Assembly: GCF_014640155.1 (NCBI RefSeq)
Contig: NZ_BMGK01000007.1
Coordinates: 62,001-126,000, forward strand
Direction: 5' to 3'
From: Planktosalinus lacus
GTDB lineage: Bacteria > Bacteroidota > Bacteroidia > Flavobacteriales > Flavobacteriaceae
Length of the DNA stretch: 64,000 nucleotides
Shown here: piece by piece, positions 24,481 through 32,900 of the stretch
How positions within the stretch are numbered: position 1 is the first letter of the stretch
Layout: each line of letters begins with the position of its first letter
Notes under the pieces: model-generated
The model's database searches: none
What the model saw: the letters and a program-made list of their open reading frames with translations, nothing else
Told to the model about the DNA's origin: nothing
Position numbers and translations under genes: made by a program

Positions 24481-25538
24481 TTCGCTCCGTTATACAACTT
24501 CCCCTCTGCATCCACGATAATGGCTTCTTCTGCATTGAGTCCGGAGAGGACTTCCACTTCGTTGCCAAAGCTTCTTCCCAGGCGCAACCAGCGCAATATC
24601 GCTGTGTTTTGCTGACTGACGGTATAGACGCCGCGCAAGTCGCCTTGCGTAATAATGGCTTCCTTTGGCACGGTTACCAGTTGTGGAGTGTCATCGGTTT
24701 GTGCTACCGGAAACTGCACCGTGGCATACATTCCTGATTTCAGGGCGTCATTTTTATCGAGTGCTATCTTTACCGGATATTGTCCGCCGGTCATCGACGA
24801 GGAGCTGCTCACTTCTGTTACTTTTCCGGTGATGCTTTTATCGATGGATTTGAAATGTACTTCTACAGTTTCCCCGGTTTTAATCTGGCCGATGGCCATT
24901 TCAGGGACGGTGGCACGCACTTCAAAGTTACCCGGGGCTTCGAGAGCTAGTAATGGCATACCTGGGTTGGCCATATCGCCGTTTTCCACAAAACGGTTGG
25001 TCACCACTCCGCTAAAGGGTGCTGTGATATTGGAATATGCAAACTGGGCATCCACTTCTGCTTTCATCGCTTTGGCAGATTCCAGACGGGCCTTGGCCAT
25101 TTCATAGTTTGCGGTCATATCGTCGAGCTCTTTTTGGGAGGCACTGTTTTGTGCAAACAAGGCGGTGAAACGTTCAAAGTCCCTTTTAGCATTGTTGAAC
25201 GCTACCTGTGCTTCGTTAATTCCGGCATTGACTTGTGCGCGTTTGGCTTGCAGGTCGCTGTTGTTGATAGAAATCAACAGTTGCCCCTGGTTGACTTTGT
25301 CGCCCACGTTGACGTGTACCTTGTTGACGTAGCCCATCATACGGGTACTGAGGGTGGCGTTGTTGACGGCCACTACCTCTCCGCTCACGGTCAGGTTGCT
25401 GCCTGAGCTGGCTGCCGGGGCTTTAGCGGTGACCTGTATCGTCGTTTGGCTATTTGTTGCAGTATCTTTTTCTGAATTGCCACAGCTGTTTAAAAGTAGT
25501 GCGGTAATGGCTAAGGTGCTAAGTATCGTTGTTTTCAT
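24462..25538 (-). CDS. RND periplasmic adaptor (membrane fusion lipoprotein)
   Basis: A 358-residue HlyD/AcrA-type adaptor. The N-terminus (MKTTILSTLAITALLLNSCG) is a lipoprotein signal with lipobox LNSC, placing it on the periplasmic side of a membrane. The biotinyl-lipoyl halves are VNVGDKVNQGQLLISI near 76-91 and YSNITAPFSGVVTNRFVENGDMANPG near 172-197, separated by an alpha-hairpin of about 65 residues (KRAQVNAGINEAQVAF). Beta-barrel and membrane-proximal domains follow. It lies between the TolC-like gene (67-base gap with a hairpin) and the permease (177-base gap with repeats), all in one orientation. Its last codons overlap a dispersed TACTT repeat. Confidence 0.88.
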   Translation of the reverse strand: MKTTILSTLAITALLLNSCGNSEKDTATNSQTTIQVTAKAPAASSGSNLTVSGEVVAVNNATLSTRMMGYVNKVHVNVGDKVNQGQLLISINNSDLQAKRAQVNAGINEAQVAFNNAKRDFERFTALFAQNSASQKELDDMTANYEMAKARLESAKAMKAEVDAQFAYSNITAPFSGVVTNRFVENGDMANPGMPLLALEAPGNFEVRATVPEMAIGQIKTGETVEVHFKSIDKSITGKVTEVSSSSSMTGGQYPVKIALDKNDALKSGMYATVQFPVAQTDDTPQLVTVPKEAIITQGDLRGVYTVSQQNTAILRWLRLGRSFGNEVEVLSGLNAEEAIIVDAEGKLYNGAKVEVQN

Positions 25539-25565
25539 TTTCTATTGTTTATCCTCACCCCCTAG

Positions 25566-25588
25566 CCCCCTCTCCTAAGGAGAGGGGG
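25566..25588. repeat. REP-like hairpin CCCCCTCTCC...GGAGAGGGGG
   Basis: A perfect 10-bp stem with a TAA loop, preceded by CCTCACCCCCTAG, in the gap between the TolC-like and adaptor genes. It resembles an intergenic hairpin family common in many bacterial genomes. A half copy (AGAGAGGGGGTGAGG) occurs at 39570-39584. It may modulate expression between operon genes. Confidence 0.65.
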
Positions 25589-25605
25589 AAGCGGTCATTA
25601 ATTAT

Positions 25606-26916
25606 TTATTCTTCTTTGGTTAAAAATTCTAAATACGCTTTAGCGAAATTGTATTCAAATACGGTTTGTAAGTATTCCAGTTGTTTTTGGGCATACTGGG
25701 TTTCGCTTTGTAATAATTCGGTGGTTTTTTCAAGTCCTTGTTCAAAACGGTTGGTGCGAATGCGCAAAGCTTCTTCTGATTGTTCTACGGCCAGTTCGCT
25801 GCGTTTTAACTGATCGAGTAAATCATTGAGCTGACGTTGTGCCTTGTTGATTTCCAGTTGGCTTTGTGCCTTGTACTGATCGAGTTCGATACGGGATTGC
25901 TCAAGTTCGGCTTTGCTTTTTTGGGCTTTGCCAAAGCGCTTGCCACCTTGAAATAAGTCCCAGCTGAGTTGTGCGCCTACGATATAACCGTTGGCGTTGC
26001 CCTGAAATGCTTCGCTGTCATACAGTTCATAGCTTCCAAAGGCATTTAATCGTGGCAGAAAGGCCATTTGATCGGCTTTGTTCATTTTTGCGTACCCTTC
26101 AGTAGCTAAAGTCATCGCTTGTATGTCTGAGCGGTTTTCATTTAAAGAGGTGCTTTCTAAGGAAACTAATTCCTCAGATTCCAATGCATCTGTAGGATTC
26201 CAAACGGAATAGGTTTCTTCACCCATCAAAAACGACAGGTAGTCGGAAGCGTTTTGCACATTGCTTTTGGCTTGCTGCAATTGGTTTTGCACTTCGCTCA
26301 CGCGCACTTCTACGGCCAAGACGTCTGAGCGTTGCAGGTAGCCCTGGTCAAAACTGTTGTCGGCCAGTTTCTTGTTTTCCTCAGCTGCCTCAAGTGCTTG
26401 TTCCAAAACGTCAACGGCTTTGTGTGCCAGTTGCAGTTGCATATAGGCTTTTTCTACTTCCAAAAGGATGTAATCCTGTGTGCGTTGTCCCTGCAATTGC
26501 GTGGCCTGCATCTTGCTTTTGGCCGCCTGACGTTGAAAGATACCGTCTACATTAATGAGGGGTTGTTGTACTTCAATTCTGGTCGCGAAGTTATCAGTAC
26601 GCTCGGGGTTGTTTAACAGCGCGGGGTTGAAATCGTTTTGCGTTAAGATTTCCTGATTGAGTTTAGACCCAAAAGCCATCAACGGATTGGTGGTGGTCAT
26701 CCCGGTGTGTGAGGCGGTGATATTAGGAAGGAATACCGCGTTGGTTTGCCGGTAGTCGGCTCGCGCCTGCAGGAATTCCTGTTCGCTGATTTTAAGATTG
26801 CGGTTGTTCTCCAGCACGCTGTTTACGGCTTGTTCCTTAGAGAGCGGCTTTTGCTCCTGAGCAACAAGCAGTGTTGTGCTTGCTAAGGCGAGTACTACTA
26901 GTATGGTTTTTTTCAT
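25606..26916 (-). CDS. TolC-family outer-membrane efflux protein
   Basis: The start is placed at 26916 (MKKTILVVLALASTTLLVAQ), which gives a clean signal peptide. The frame is open another 92 codons upstream, but that part lacks protein character and covers the promoter. The mature protein of about 415 residues has the two-fold repeat of TolC proteins: long heptad helices with LSKEQAVNSVLENNRNLKISEQ near the start, a second repeat after about residue 215, and the end QTVFEYNFAKAYLEFLTKEE. It forms the exit duct of the RND pump and is the first gene of the operon, 23 bases downstream of a TACTTTTG -7 box. Confidence 0.88.
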   Translation of the reverse strand: MKKTILVVLALASTTLLVAQEQKPLSKEQAVNSVLENNRNLKISEQEFLQARADYRQTNAVFLPNITASHTGMTTTNPLMAFGSKLNQEILTQNDFNPALLNNPERTDNFATRIEVQQPLINVDGIFQRQAAKSKMQATQLQGQRTQDYILLEVEKAYMQLQLAHKAVDVLEQALEAAEENKKLADNSFDQGYLQRSDVLAVEVRVSEVQNQLQQAKSNVQNASDYLSFLMGEETYSVWNPTDALESEELVSLESTSLNENRSDIQAMTLATEGYAKMNKADQMAFLPRLNAFGSYELYDSEAFQGNANGYIVGAQLSWDLFQGGKRFGKAQKSKAELEQSRIELDQYKAQSQLEINKAQRQLNDLLDQLKRSELAVEQSEEALRIRTNRFEQGLEKTTELLQSETQYAQKQLEYLQTVFEYNFAKAYLEFLTKEE

Positions 26917-26938
26917 CGTTGTTCTCAATTTGACAGTG

Positions 26939-26982
26939 CAAAAGTACGCCGCTAAGTAAGGTGGGTCAGTAACCTTTGTTAC
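26939..26982 (-). promoter_or_regulatory. Crp/Fnr-type operator and -7 box of the RND efflux operon
   Basis: On the plus strand, GTAAC-CTTT-GTTAC is at 26969-26982. Exactly 22 bases away is 26939-26946, read on the minus strand as TACTTTTG, a perfect TAnnTTTG -7 box, 23 bases before the TolC-like start. No -33 TTG is visible; the operator occupies that position, centred near -41 to -42 of the expected start, as for a class II activator site. Three other promoters here share the architecture. Confidence 0.75.
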
Positions 26983-27092
26983 CGAGGGGGTTCTAGTTGT
27001 AAAGTTGAGGCAACTATTTTTGAAAGTATCAAATGATAGTATAAGTTTAACCAGTAAGCTTGTCAATAATACACTACTAATAAATTTTTTCA

Positions 27093-27242
27093 CTAAGATT
27101 TCTGATAGGCCTCTGACCGTGTACTGCCGTGTCCTCCGGCGACAATAAGCATGACCTTGAGGCTTAACCATAGAAATTTGAAAAATTGCCAAATAGGATT
27201 TTTCATCCAGAAGCGTTTTGTTTTTGAGATTCTTTGTGTCAT
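27093..27242 (-). CDS. Small protein downstream of sulfide:quinone oxidoreductase, 49 aa
   Basis: Starts at 27242 (MTQRISKTKRFW), 14 bases after the stop of the oxidoreductase gene and in the same direction. It has one amphipathic or membrane-associated helix (WQFFKFLWLSLKVMLIVAGGHG) and a polar end STRSEAYQKS. A helix followed by GGHG-S/G-TR is, as far as I recall, a recurring feature of tiny Bacteroidota proteins, but I cannot name a family. A role in anchoring or assisting the oxidoreductase is only a guess. It could be fortuitous; the frame also stays open upstream into the neighbouring gene. Confidence 0.45.
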   Translation of the reverse strand: MTQRISKTKRFWMKNPIWQFFKFLWLSLKVMLIVAGGHGSTRSEAYQKS

Positions 27243-27256
27243 TATCTTTCGTTTTT

Positions 27257-28714
27257 TTATTCCGGCAGGAGCCACCAGAAGGGTTTCATTTTAGCTTTGT
27301 ACATAAACACATAGTGAAGTGTTAACTTAAGCCAGTGTCCAGCCAGGCCGATTTCCCCAAAGGTTTTCCCCAACTTACGTCCGTGGGTGTCGGGGTATTT
27401 TTTATAATCAGGCACGATGGGATAAGTGGTAATACTAATCCCGCTTCCTGAAAACGTACCGTATCCTGCCGATGCGATACAAGCCGCCCCCATATTGGCC
27501 ATAGAACCTTTGTGGTCTTGCGAGTCTTTTCCTTTTTTGATGGTGTCAATAATATTATCAGCCACCAGTTTTGCGGTTATTCCTGAGGGCATACCGGTTC
27601 GTGGCGGTGAGGGGAAAATCTCTGTGCCGTTCTTGCTTTTGCGTGGTTTTGAAATGCTGTGCGGCGGTGCAAAAGCAATACCGGGAGCAAAGATGTTTTT
27701 GTAAGTGGGGTTTTGATAGGTTTCGGGCCAGTCTTGTGCGGTCCATTCTTTATAAGGTTTGGAAGTGTAATTGGCATCTACGATCATAAAACCTTTAAAG
27801 AGTTTGTCGGTGATATCGTTGTTATTTTTGTCAAATGCTTTAAACCCGTGTCCCGAAAACACGGGAATGAGCATGGCAAAATCAAAGGTTTCGGTTTTGT
27901 GTTCGCCTTCCAGGTTTTCGTAATGTGCCTTGCCGTCTTCAATTTTGTTGACACCGGCGCCCAATATCCAGTTAATGCCCCGGTCTTCAAAGACCATTTC
28001 GACCATTTCTTTGGACTTCATAATGTTACTGCCATAGGAAAGGAGCATACCGTCCATTCCAAAGTCACCCAAATGGTATTCGTTGGAAATCCAGGTAATA
28101 TCAGCCCTGTCACGCACCTTATGACGGCGGAGTTCTTGTTCCACATTTAAAATATATTCAAAAGCAGCCCCCTGACAGGTGGCTTTTGCGTGCCCTGTAC
28201 CGATGAGAATTTTGGCATTTTTGCCTTGCTTCATTTCCTGAATCAATTGGTCCAGTGCTTTCCAGGTGGGTTCAGCATGGGTATAAGTACAAACAGAATG
28301 TGTTTTGTTTTTTCCCGGCAGAAGGCCTTCTGTGGCTTCAAAGTTGAGTTTGGGTCCGGTGGCATTGATCAGGTAGTCATAAGTCACTTTTTCTTTTTTT
28401 CCTTTGGATTCAGCACTCATATGTTCTACAAGCACATAAGGCAGTTGTTGCCCTTCATCACCTTCCGGATAAAAGGCTACAGCTTTTGCCTGTAGAAAGT
28501 CGATACCTTTTCGTTTGTATAAAGGCGTTAGCGGAAAAAGGATTTCTTTAGATTTCATTCTTCCAATTCCCACCCAGATATTGGATGGAATCCATTGGTA
28601 ATTGCTGTTGGGGGACACGACCACCACCTGATGGTCTTTGGAAAGTTTTCTGCGGAGATGGGAGGCGGCCACATGACCCGAAATGCCGGCTCCAAGAACG
28701 AGTATCTTTGCCAT
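27257..28714 (-). CDS. sqr: Sulfide:quinone oxidoreductase (FAD-dependent)
   Basis: The start is set at 28714 (MAKILVLGAGISGH), directly giving the FAD-binding GxGxxG; the frame has an unneeded 11-residue extension. The protein (485 aa) carries the three cysteines expected of sulfide:quinone oxidoreductases: Cys142 in SVCTYTHAEP, Cys180 in ATCQGAAFEY and Cys412 in GAACIASAG. Other matching parts are YQWIPSNIWVGIGRM near 39 and the quinone-side end HWLKLTLHYVFMYKAKMKP, which would sit on the inner membrane. The reaction oxidises sulfide to sulfane sulfur or polysulfide and reduces quinone. The neighbouring rhodaneses and MBL-fold protein would process the product. The promoter carries the shared Crp/Fnr-type operator. 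Confidence 0.9.
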   Translation of the reverse strand: MAKILVLGAGISGHVAASHLRRKLSKDHQVVVVSPNSNYQWIPSNIWVGIGRMKSKEILFPLTPLYKRKGIDFLQAKAVAFYPEGDEGQQLPYVLVEHMSAESKGKKEKVTYDYLINATGPKLNFEATEGLLPGKNKTHSVCTYTHAEPTWKALDQLIQEMKQGKNAKILIGTGHAKATCQGAAFEYILNVEQELRRHKVRDRADITWISNEYHLGDFGMDGMLLSYGSNIMKSKEMVEMVFEDRGINWILGAGVNKIEDGKAHYENLEGEHKTETFDFAMLIPVFSGHGFKAFDKNNNDITDKLFKGFMIVDANYTSKPYKEWTAQDWPETYQNPTYKNIFAPGIAFAPPHSISKPRKSKNGTEIFPSPPRTGMPSGITAKLVADNIIDTIKKGKDSQDHKGSMANMGAACIASAGYGTFSGSGISITTYPIVPDYKKYPDTHGRKLGKTFGEIGLAGHWLKLTLHYVFMYKAKMKPFWWLLPE

Positions 28715-28769
28715 ACTATTGCATTTTAGCTTGATTTGAAGGGACAAGCGCGCTGCTTATACCATTAAC

Positions 28770-28813
28770 CAAAGCTAAATGATTATCAGCAGATTAAATG
28801 TGACAAAAGTTAC
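28770..28813 (-). promoter_or_regulatory. Crp/Fnr-type operator and -7 box of sqr
   Basis: GTGAC-AAAA-GTTAC (plus strand 28800-28813) lies exactly 22 bases from 28770-28777, which reads TAGCTTTG on the minus strand. The -7 box is 55 bases upstream of the sqr ATG. Confidence 0.75.
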
Positions 28814-28861
28814 ATAAAGCATTAAATTTAAACATAAATGAAAGTAAATATCATTTCTTTT

Positions 28862-29983
28862 TTACTCCCCAATAAGGTTGTAAGCTCCTTTTACTAAAAA
28901 TTGTGCTGATGCCGGGAAGGTGGCGGCATTTTTTATTTCTACAAAACCATTGTGTTCTTTTCCGGGTTGTACCATTACTTTTTTAAACTGAAATCCTTCA
29001 GTATCTTCTTTAAGTAAGACAAAAAAACTACCTTCTACTTCCACAACGGCATCTTTGGGCAAAGCACGTGCTGTCGTGCTGCCGGTTTCAATTTGTGCTT
29101 CCACAAACATCCCTACAGCAAAGCGACCGGCTATACTATCAGGAATGTGCCCATGTACTTGTGTGGTGCGGGTTTGGTTGTTGACTGTGGTCCCTATCAA
29201 ATGTACGGTTCCCATAAACGGGTCGGCGGTGGTTTCGGGGGTTTTAAAAACAATCGTTTTTCCTTTTTTCAGCTGCGGAATATCCCGTTCAAACACCTGC
29301 ATTTCCAAATGCATATGGTCATTGTTAACAATTTCCATCACAGGCTCAATTTCTGAAACATAAGTGCCGGAGTTTACGCTTATGGAGGAGACAAAACCAG
29401 AAATGGGTGACCGTAACTGAACCTGTGAGCTGAGAGTACCGGATTGAATACGCTCAGGATTTAGGTTCAGTAATTGTAAGCGTTTTTTTAAAGATTCCAT
29501 TCGCGCGACTGCAGTTTTGTATTCGCTTTCTGCCTTGAGGAAGCTTTTTTGTGAAGTGATGTTTTCTTCCAGCAGGATGGTTTGGCGTTCGTATTCCGAA
29601 CGAAGGTATTCCAGCTGTTCCCGTGTTTCCAGATACTCTTGCTGCAAGCTGACAAATTCAGGATTTTCCAATGTCACCAGCACCTGATCTTTTTCGACTT
29701 TGTCACCTACCAGTAGGGAAATATTCTTTACAAATCCACCCATCATTGCGTGGATTTCAACCTTATTTTGCGGTGGTACATCAATAACGCCCTGCGTGCG
29801 AATGTAGGTTGGGAAATGGTGTGCAGACAAGGTGTCTATTTTAAAAGCATTGGTTTGAAATTGGTCTTCCGTAAGTGTGATCAGGTTGTTGGCTTCTTCA
29901 GTTTCGGTAGTATTGTTCTCTGTGTCTTTACAGGAAGTCAAAAGTATGGTCAGGACTAAAAAATAAGATATATAGTGATTCAT
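28862..29983 (-). CDS. CusB/CzcB-type metal efflux adaptor
   Basis: A 373-residue periplasmic adaptor. The signal peptide ends in the lipobox LLTSC (MNHYISYFLVLTILLTSC), followed by an acidic linker. Core motifs are MGGFVKNISLLVGDKVEKDQVLV near 85-107, the hairpin EYLETREQLEYLRSEYERQT near 117-136 and LRSPISGFVSSISVNSGTYV near 190-209. A beta-barrel (QLKKGKTIVFKTPE) and a C-terminal membrane-proximal domain follow. It is the last gene of the metal-efflux operon, 12 bases after the CusA-type fusion, and would bridge the pump and its fused outer-membrane factor. Confidence 0.88.
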   Translation of the reverse strand: MNHYISYFLVLTILLTSCKDTENNTTETEEANNLITLTEDQFQTNAFKIDTLSAHHFPTYIRTQGVIDVPPQNKVEIHAMMGGFVKNISLLVGDKVEKDQVLVTLENPEFVSLQQEYLETREQLEYLRSEYERQTILLEENITSQKSFLKAESEYKTAVARMESLKKRLQLLNLNPERIQSGTLSSQVQLRSPISGFVSSISVNSGTYVSEIEPVMEIVNNDHMHLEMQVFERDIPQLKKGKTIVFKTPETTADPFMGTVHLIGTTVNNQTRTTQVHGHIPDSIAGRFAVGMFVEAQIETGSTTARALPKDAVVEVEGSFFVLLKEDTEGFQFKKVMVQPGKEHNGFVEIKNAATFPASAQFLVKGAYNLIGE

Positions 29984-29995
29984 AATTTCTGAGTA

Positions 29996-32900
29996 TTAAT
30001 TATTTGTATCAAAAAGATAGTGTTGTTTTAAAGATTCTTGGTTGTATAAAAAGAGGGTTTCCAGATAATTCAACTGAATTTCCATGGCGTTCTCGAGACT
30101 TTGGATGTATTGAAAAAAGTCTATTTCGCCATTCTGATAACTTTTCCCTGCAGTGTTTTCAATGGCTTTGGCAAGGTCAAGTCCTTCATTTTCAAAATAC
30201 GAAAGCATTTCGGTATGTTTCTTAACTTCCTCTTCAAATTGTTGTTGCCGGTTTTTGAGTTCAAAACTATTTTGGCGACGCTCTTCATAGGCAATAGATT
30301 CCTGTATTTTTCCGGCTTGAATGCGCGCTTTGTCTGCACCAAACCAAAGCGGAATATGCACTCCCACCTGATAGCCTATTAGTTGCCTGTTGAGTCCGGC
30401 ATTGGTGCCCTGAAAATATTCAAGGCTTAAATCGGGCAGCAGTTGTTGCCTTTCCACCTTGGTGGCTGCTTTGACGACTTCCATATTTTGGGCGTGCCAT
30501 TGTTGCAAAGGATGTGTATTTCCTGAAGTTTCCAAAAACACTTTTTTCTCCAGCGGAACGATTTCCGGAACGATCGCCGTTTCCGACTGAACAAGCTGTT
30601 CTAAAGCCGTTTTGGCAATCTCAATGTCATACAACGATTGTTGTAGCAGGGTAGCGATATTTTTCTGTTTGGCCTGAGCCGTGATTTTTTCGAGGTAATT
30701 GCTTTCCCCCAGTTCAAAACGTCTGTTGGCTGCGTTGGCAAAATTGGAAAACAAACTGTCTAAGTAGTGATAGACTGCTGCTTTTTCATTGGCGTATAAA
30801 TACTGATTATAGGCCTGTTCCAGCTCAAAAAACAACTGATGTTTGTGCACTTCATAACGGCTTTGTTGCAATTGCTCCATCGCCTGAAACTGCTTTTTCC
30901 GGGAAGTGTAGACCGTTGGAAAAGCTAAGTTTTGTCTTATTCCAAAAACCTGTAGCGGTTCTTCATTGACGGCAAGATTGCTTTCATCAAAGCTGTAAAA
31001 CACTTCTGTTTTATCAAGGTCCCAGGAAGTGGCTTTTTGTTTTCCGGCTTTTTCAACTTCATAAACGGCTGATTTTAGCATCGCATTGTTCTCCAGAGCC
31101 AGACTTTTTAGTTGTTCCAGGCTTTGTGGTTGTTGCTGTGAAAAAGCAGGCAATGCAATTAAAAGGAGTAAAATGGAAATTGTTTTGGGTTGTATCATCG
31201 AATTCTTTTTTTCAGATTTGTCAGTATTTCCAAAGAGGGAGTACAACACCGGCAATACAATTAAGGTAAGCAGCGTTGCTGAAATCAAGCCACCAATGAC
31301 AACAGTGGCGAGTGGACGTTGTACTTCGGCACCGGCACCGGTGGATATGGCCATAGGAAGGAATCCCAGTGCTGCTGCAGAGGCCGTTAAAAGCACTGCC
31401 CGAAGCCTGTCTGCAGCGCCTCTCGCCATAAGAGCATCGTTGTGAGCGTGTCCTTCTTTTTTAAGGTCTTTATAATGTTCAATCAACACAATACCATTTA
31501 ACACTGCGATACCAAAAAGGGCAATAAACCCGACGCCGGCAGAAATACTAAAAGGCATATCGCGCAACCAAAGCACAAAAACACCTCCAACAGCAGCAAG
31601 TGGTATGGCTGTAAAAACCAGCAATGCTTCCCTGACGGAATGAAAAGCAAAATACAGCAGTATAAAAATAAGGAGCAATGCCACAGGTACGGCTATAAAT
31701 AAACGGTCTTTAGCACTTTGCAGGTTTTCAAATTGCCCGCCGTACTGAATGCTGTATCCGGGAGGCAAGTTTATGTTTTCATTAATCAATACCTGCACAT
31801 CATCAACTACCGATTGCAAGTCGCGGTTGCGTACGTTTACACCCACAACCACTCGTCTCCGAGTGTCATCTCTTGAGATTTTGGCAGCGCCTTTTTCATA
31901 AGTGATGGCCGCCAGTTCACTTAAAGGAATTTTTTGTCCAAGAGGGGTGTCCACCATCAGGTTTTCCAGATTTTGAATGTCTTTACGAACAGATTGGTCG
32001 AGGCGCAACACCAAATCAAACCGTTTTTCGCCTTCAAATACAACACCCATCGTACTACCGGCGAACCCCATACTTATGATTTGGTTGAGGTCGGCTATGT
32101 TGAGTCCGTAACGTGCAATTTTAGAGCGGTCATATTTGACCAGCATTTGTGGCAAGCCCACTGTTTTTTCAACCACTACATCGGCAGCGCCTTCCACATT
32201 GCGAATGAGGGTTTCAATCTCACGGGCTTTTTGGTCAAGCAGGGTGAGGTCTTCACCAAAAACTTTGATGGCAATGTCAGCACGCACTCCGGTAATGAGT
32301 TCGTTGAAGCGCATTTCAATGGGTTGGGTGAACTCTACTTCCATTCCGGGAATGACGCTGAGAGCTTCTTTAAAGACATCCGCCAGTTCGTCTTTGCTCG
32401 ATGCTGAGGTCCATTCCTTTTTCGGTTTTAGGGTAATGATGACATCGGTTTCTTCCATAGACATCGGGTCGGTAGGTACTTCAGCAGCACCAATGCGTGT
32501 GACTATTTGATCAACTTCCGGGAAGTTTTCAATTAAAATAGATTCAATTTGTGTGGTGGTTTCAATGGTTTTGCTTAGTGAAGTTCCTGTTTTTAATACC
32601 GGCTGAATCACAAAATCTCCTTCGTCTAAGGTAGGGATAAACTCGCCGCCCATAGTGGAAAAGGTATAAATGGCTAATGCCAAAAGAATCCCAGCGGCTC
32701 CTAAAATGAGCTTTTTGGATTGCATCGCAAAATTGATGGATGGTTTGTAAAGTTTGTGTAAGAAATTAATGAGTTTTACTGAAAAGTTCTTATCTGCATT
32801 TTTTATAGGTTTGATAAATAGTGAAGCCATTACAGGCACATAAGTAAAACACATGATCATAGCACCAATCAATGCAAAACTAAAGGTAAGCGCCATGGGT

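Noticed and set aside
26917-27192. 92-codon N-terminal extension of the TolC-like frame
   Set aside because: A clean signal peptide starts at 26916, and the extension covers the operator and -7 box and has no protein-like pattern.
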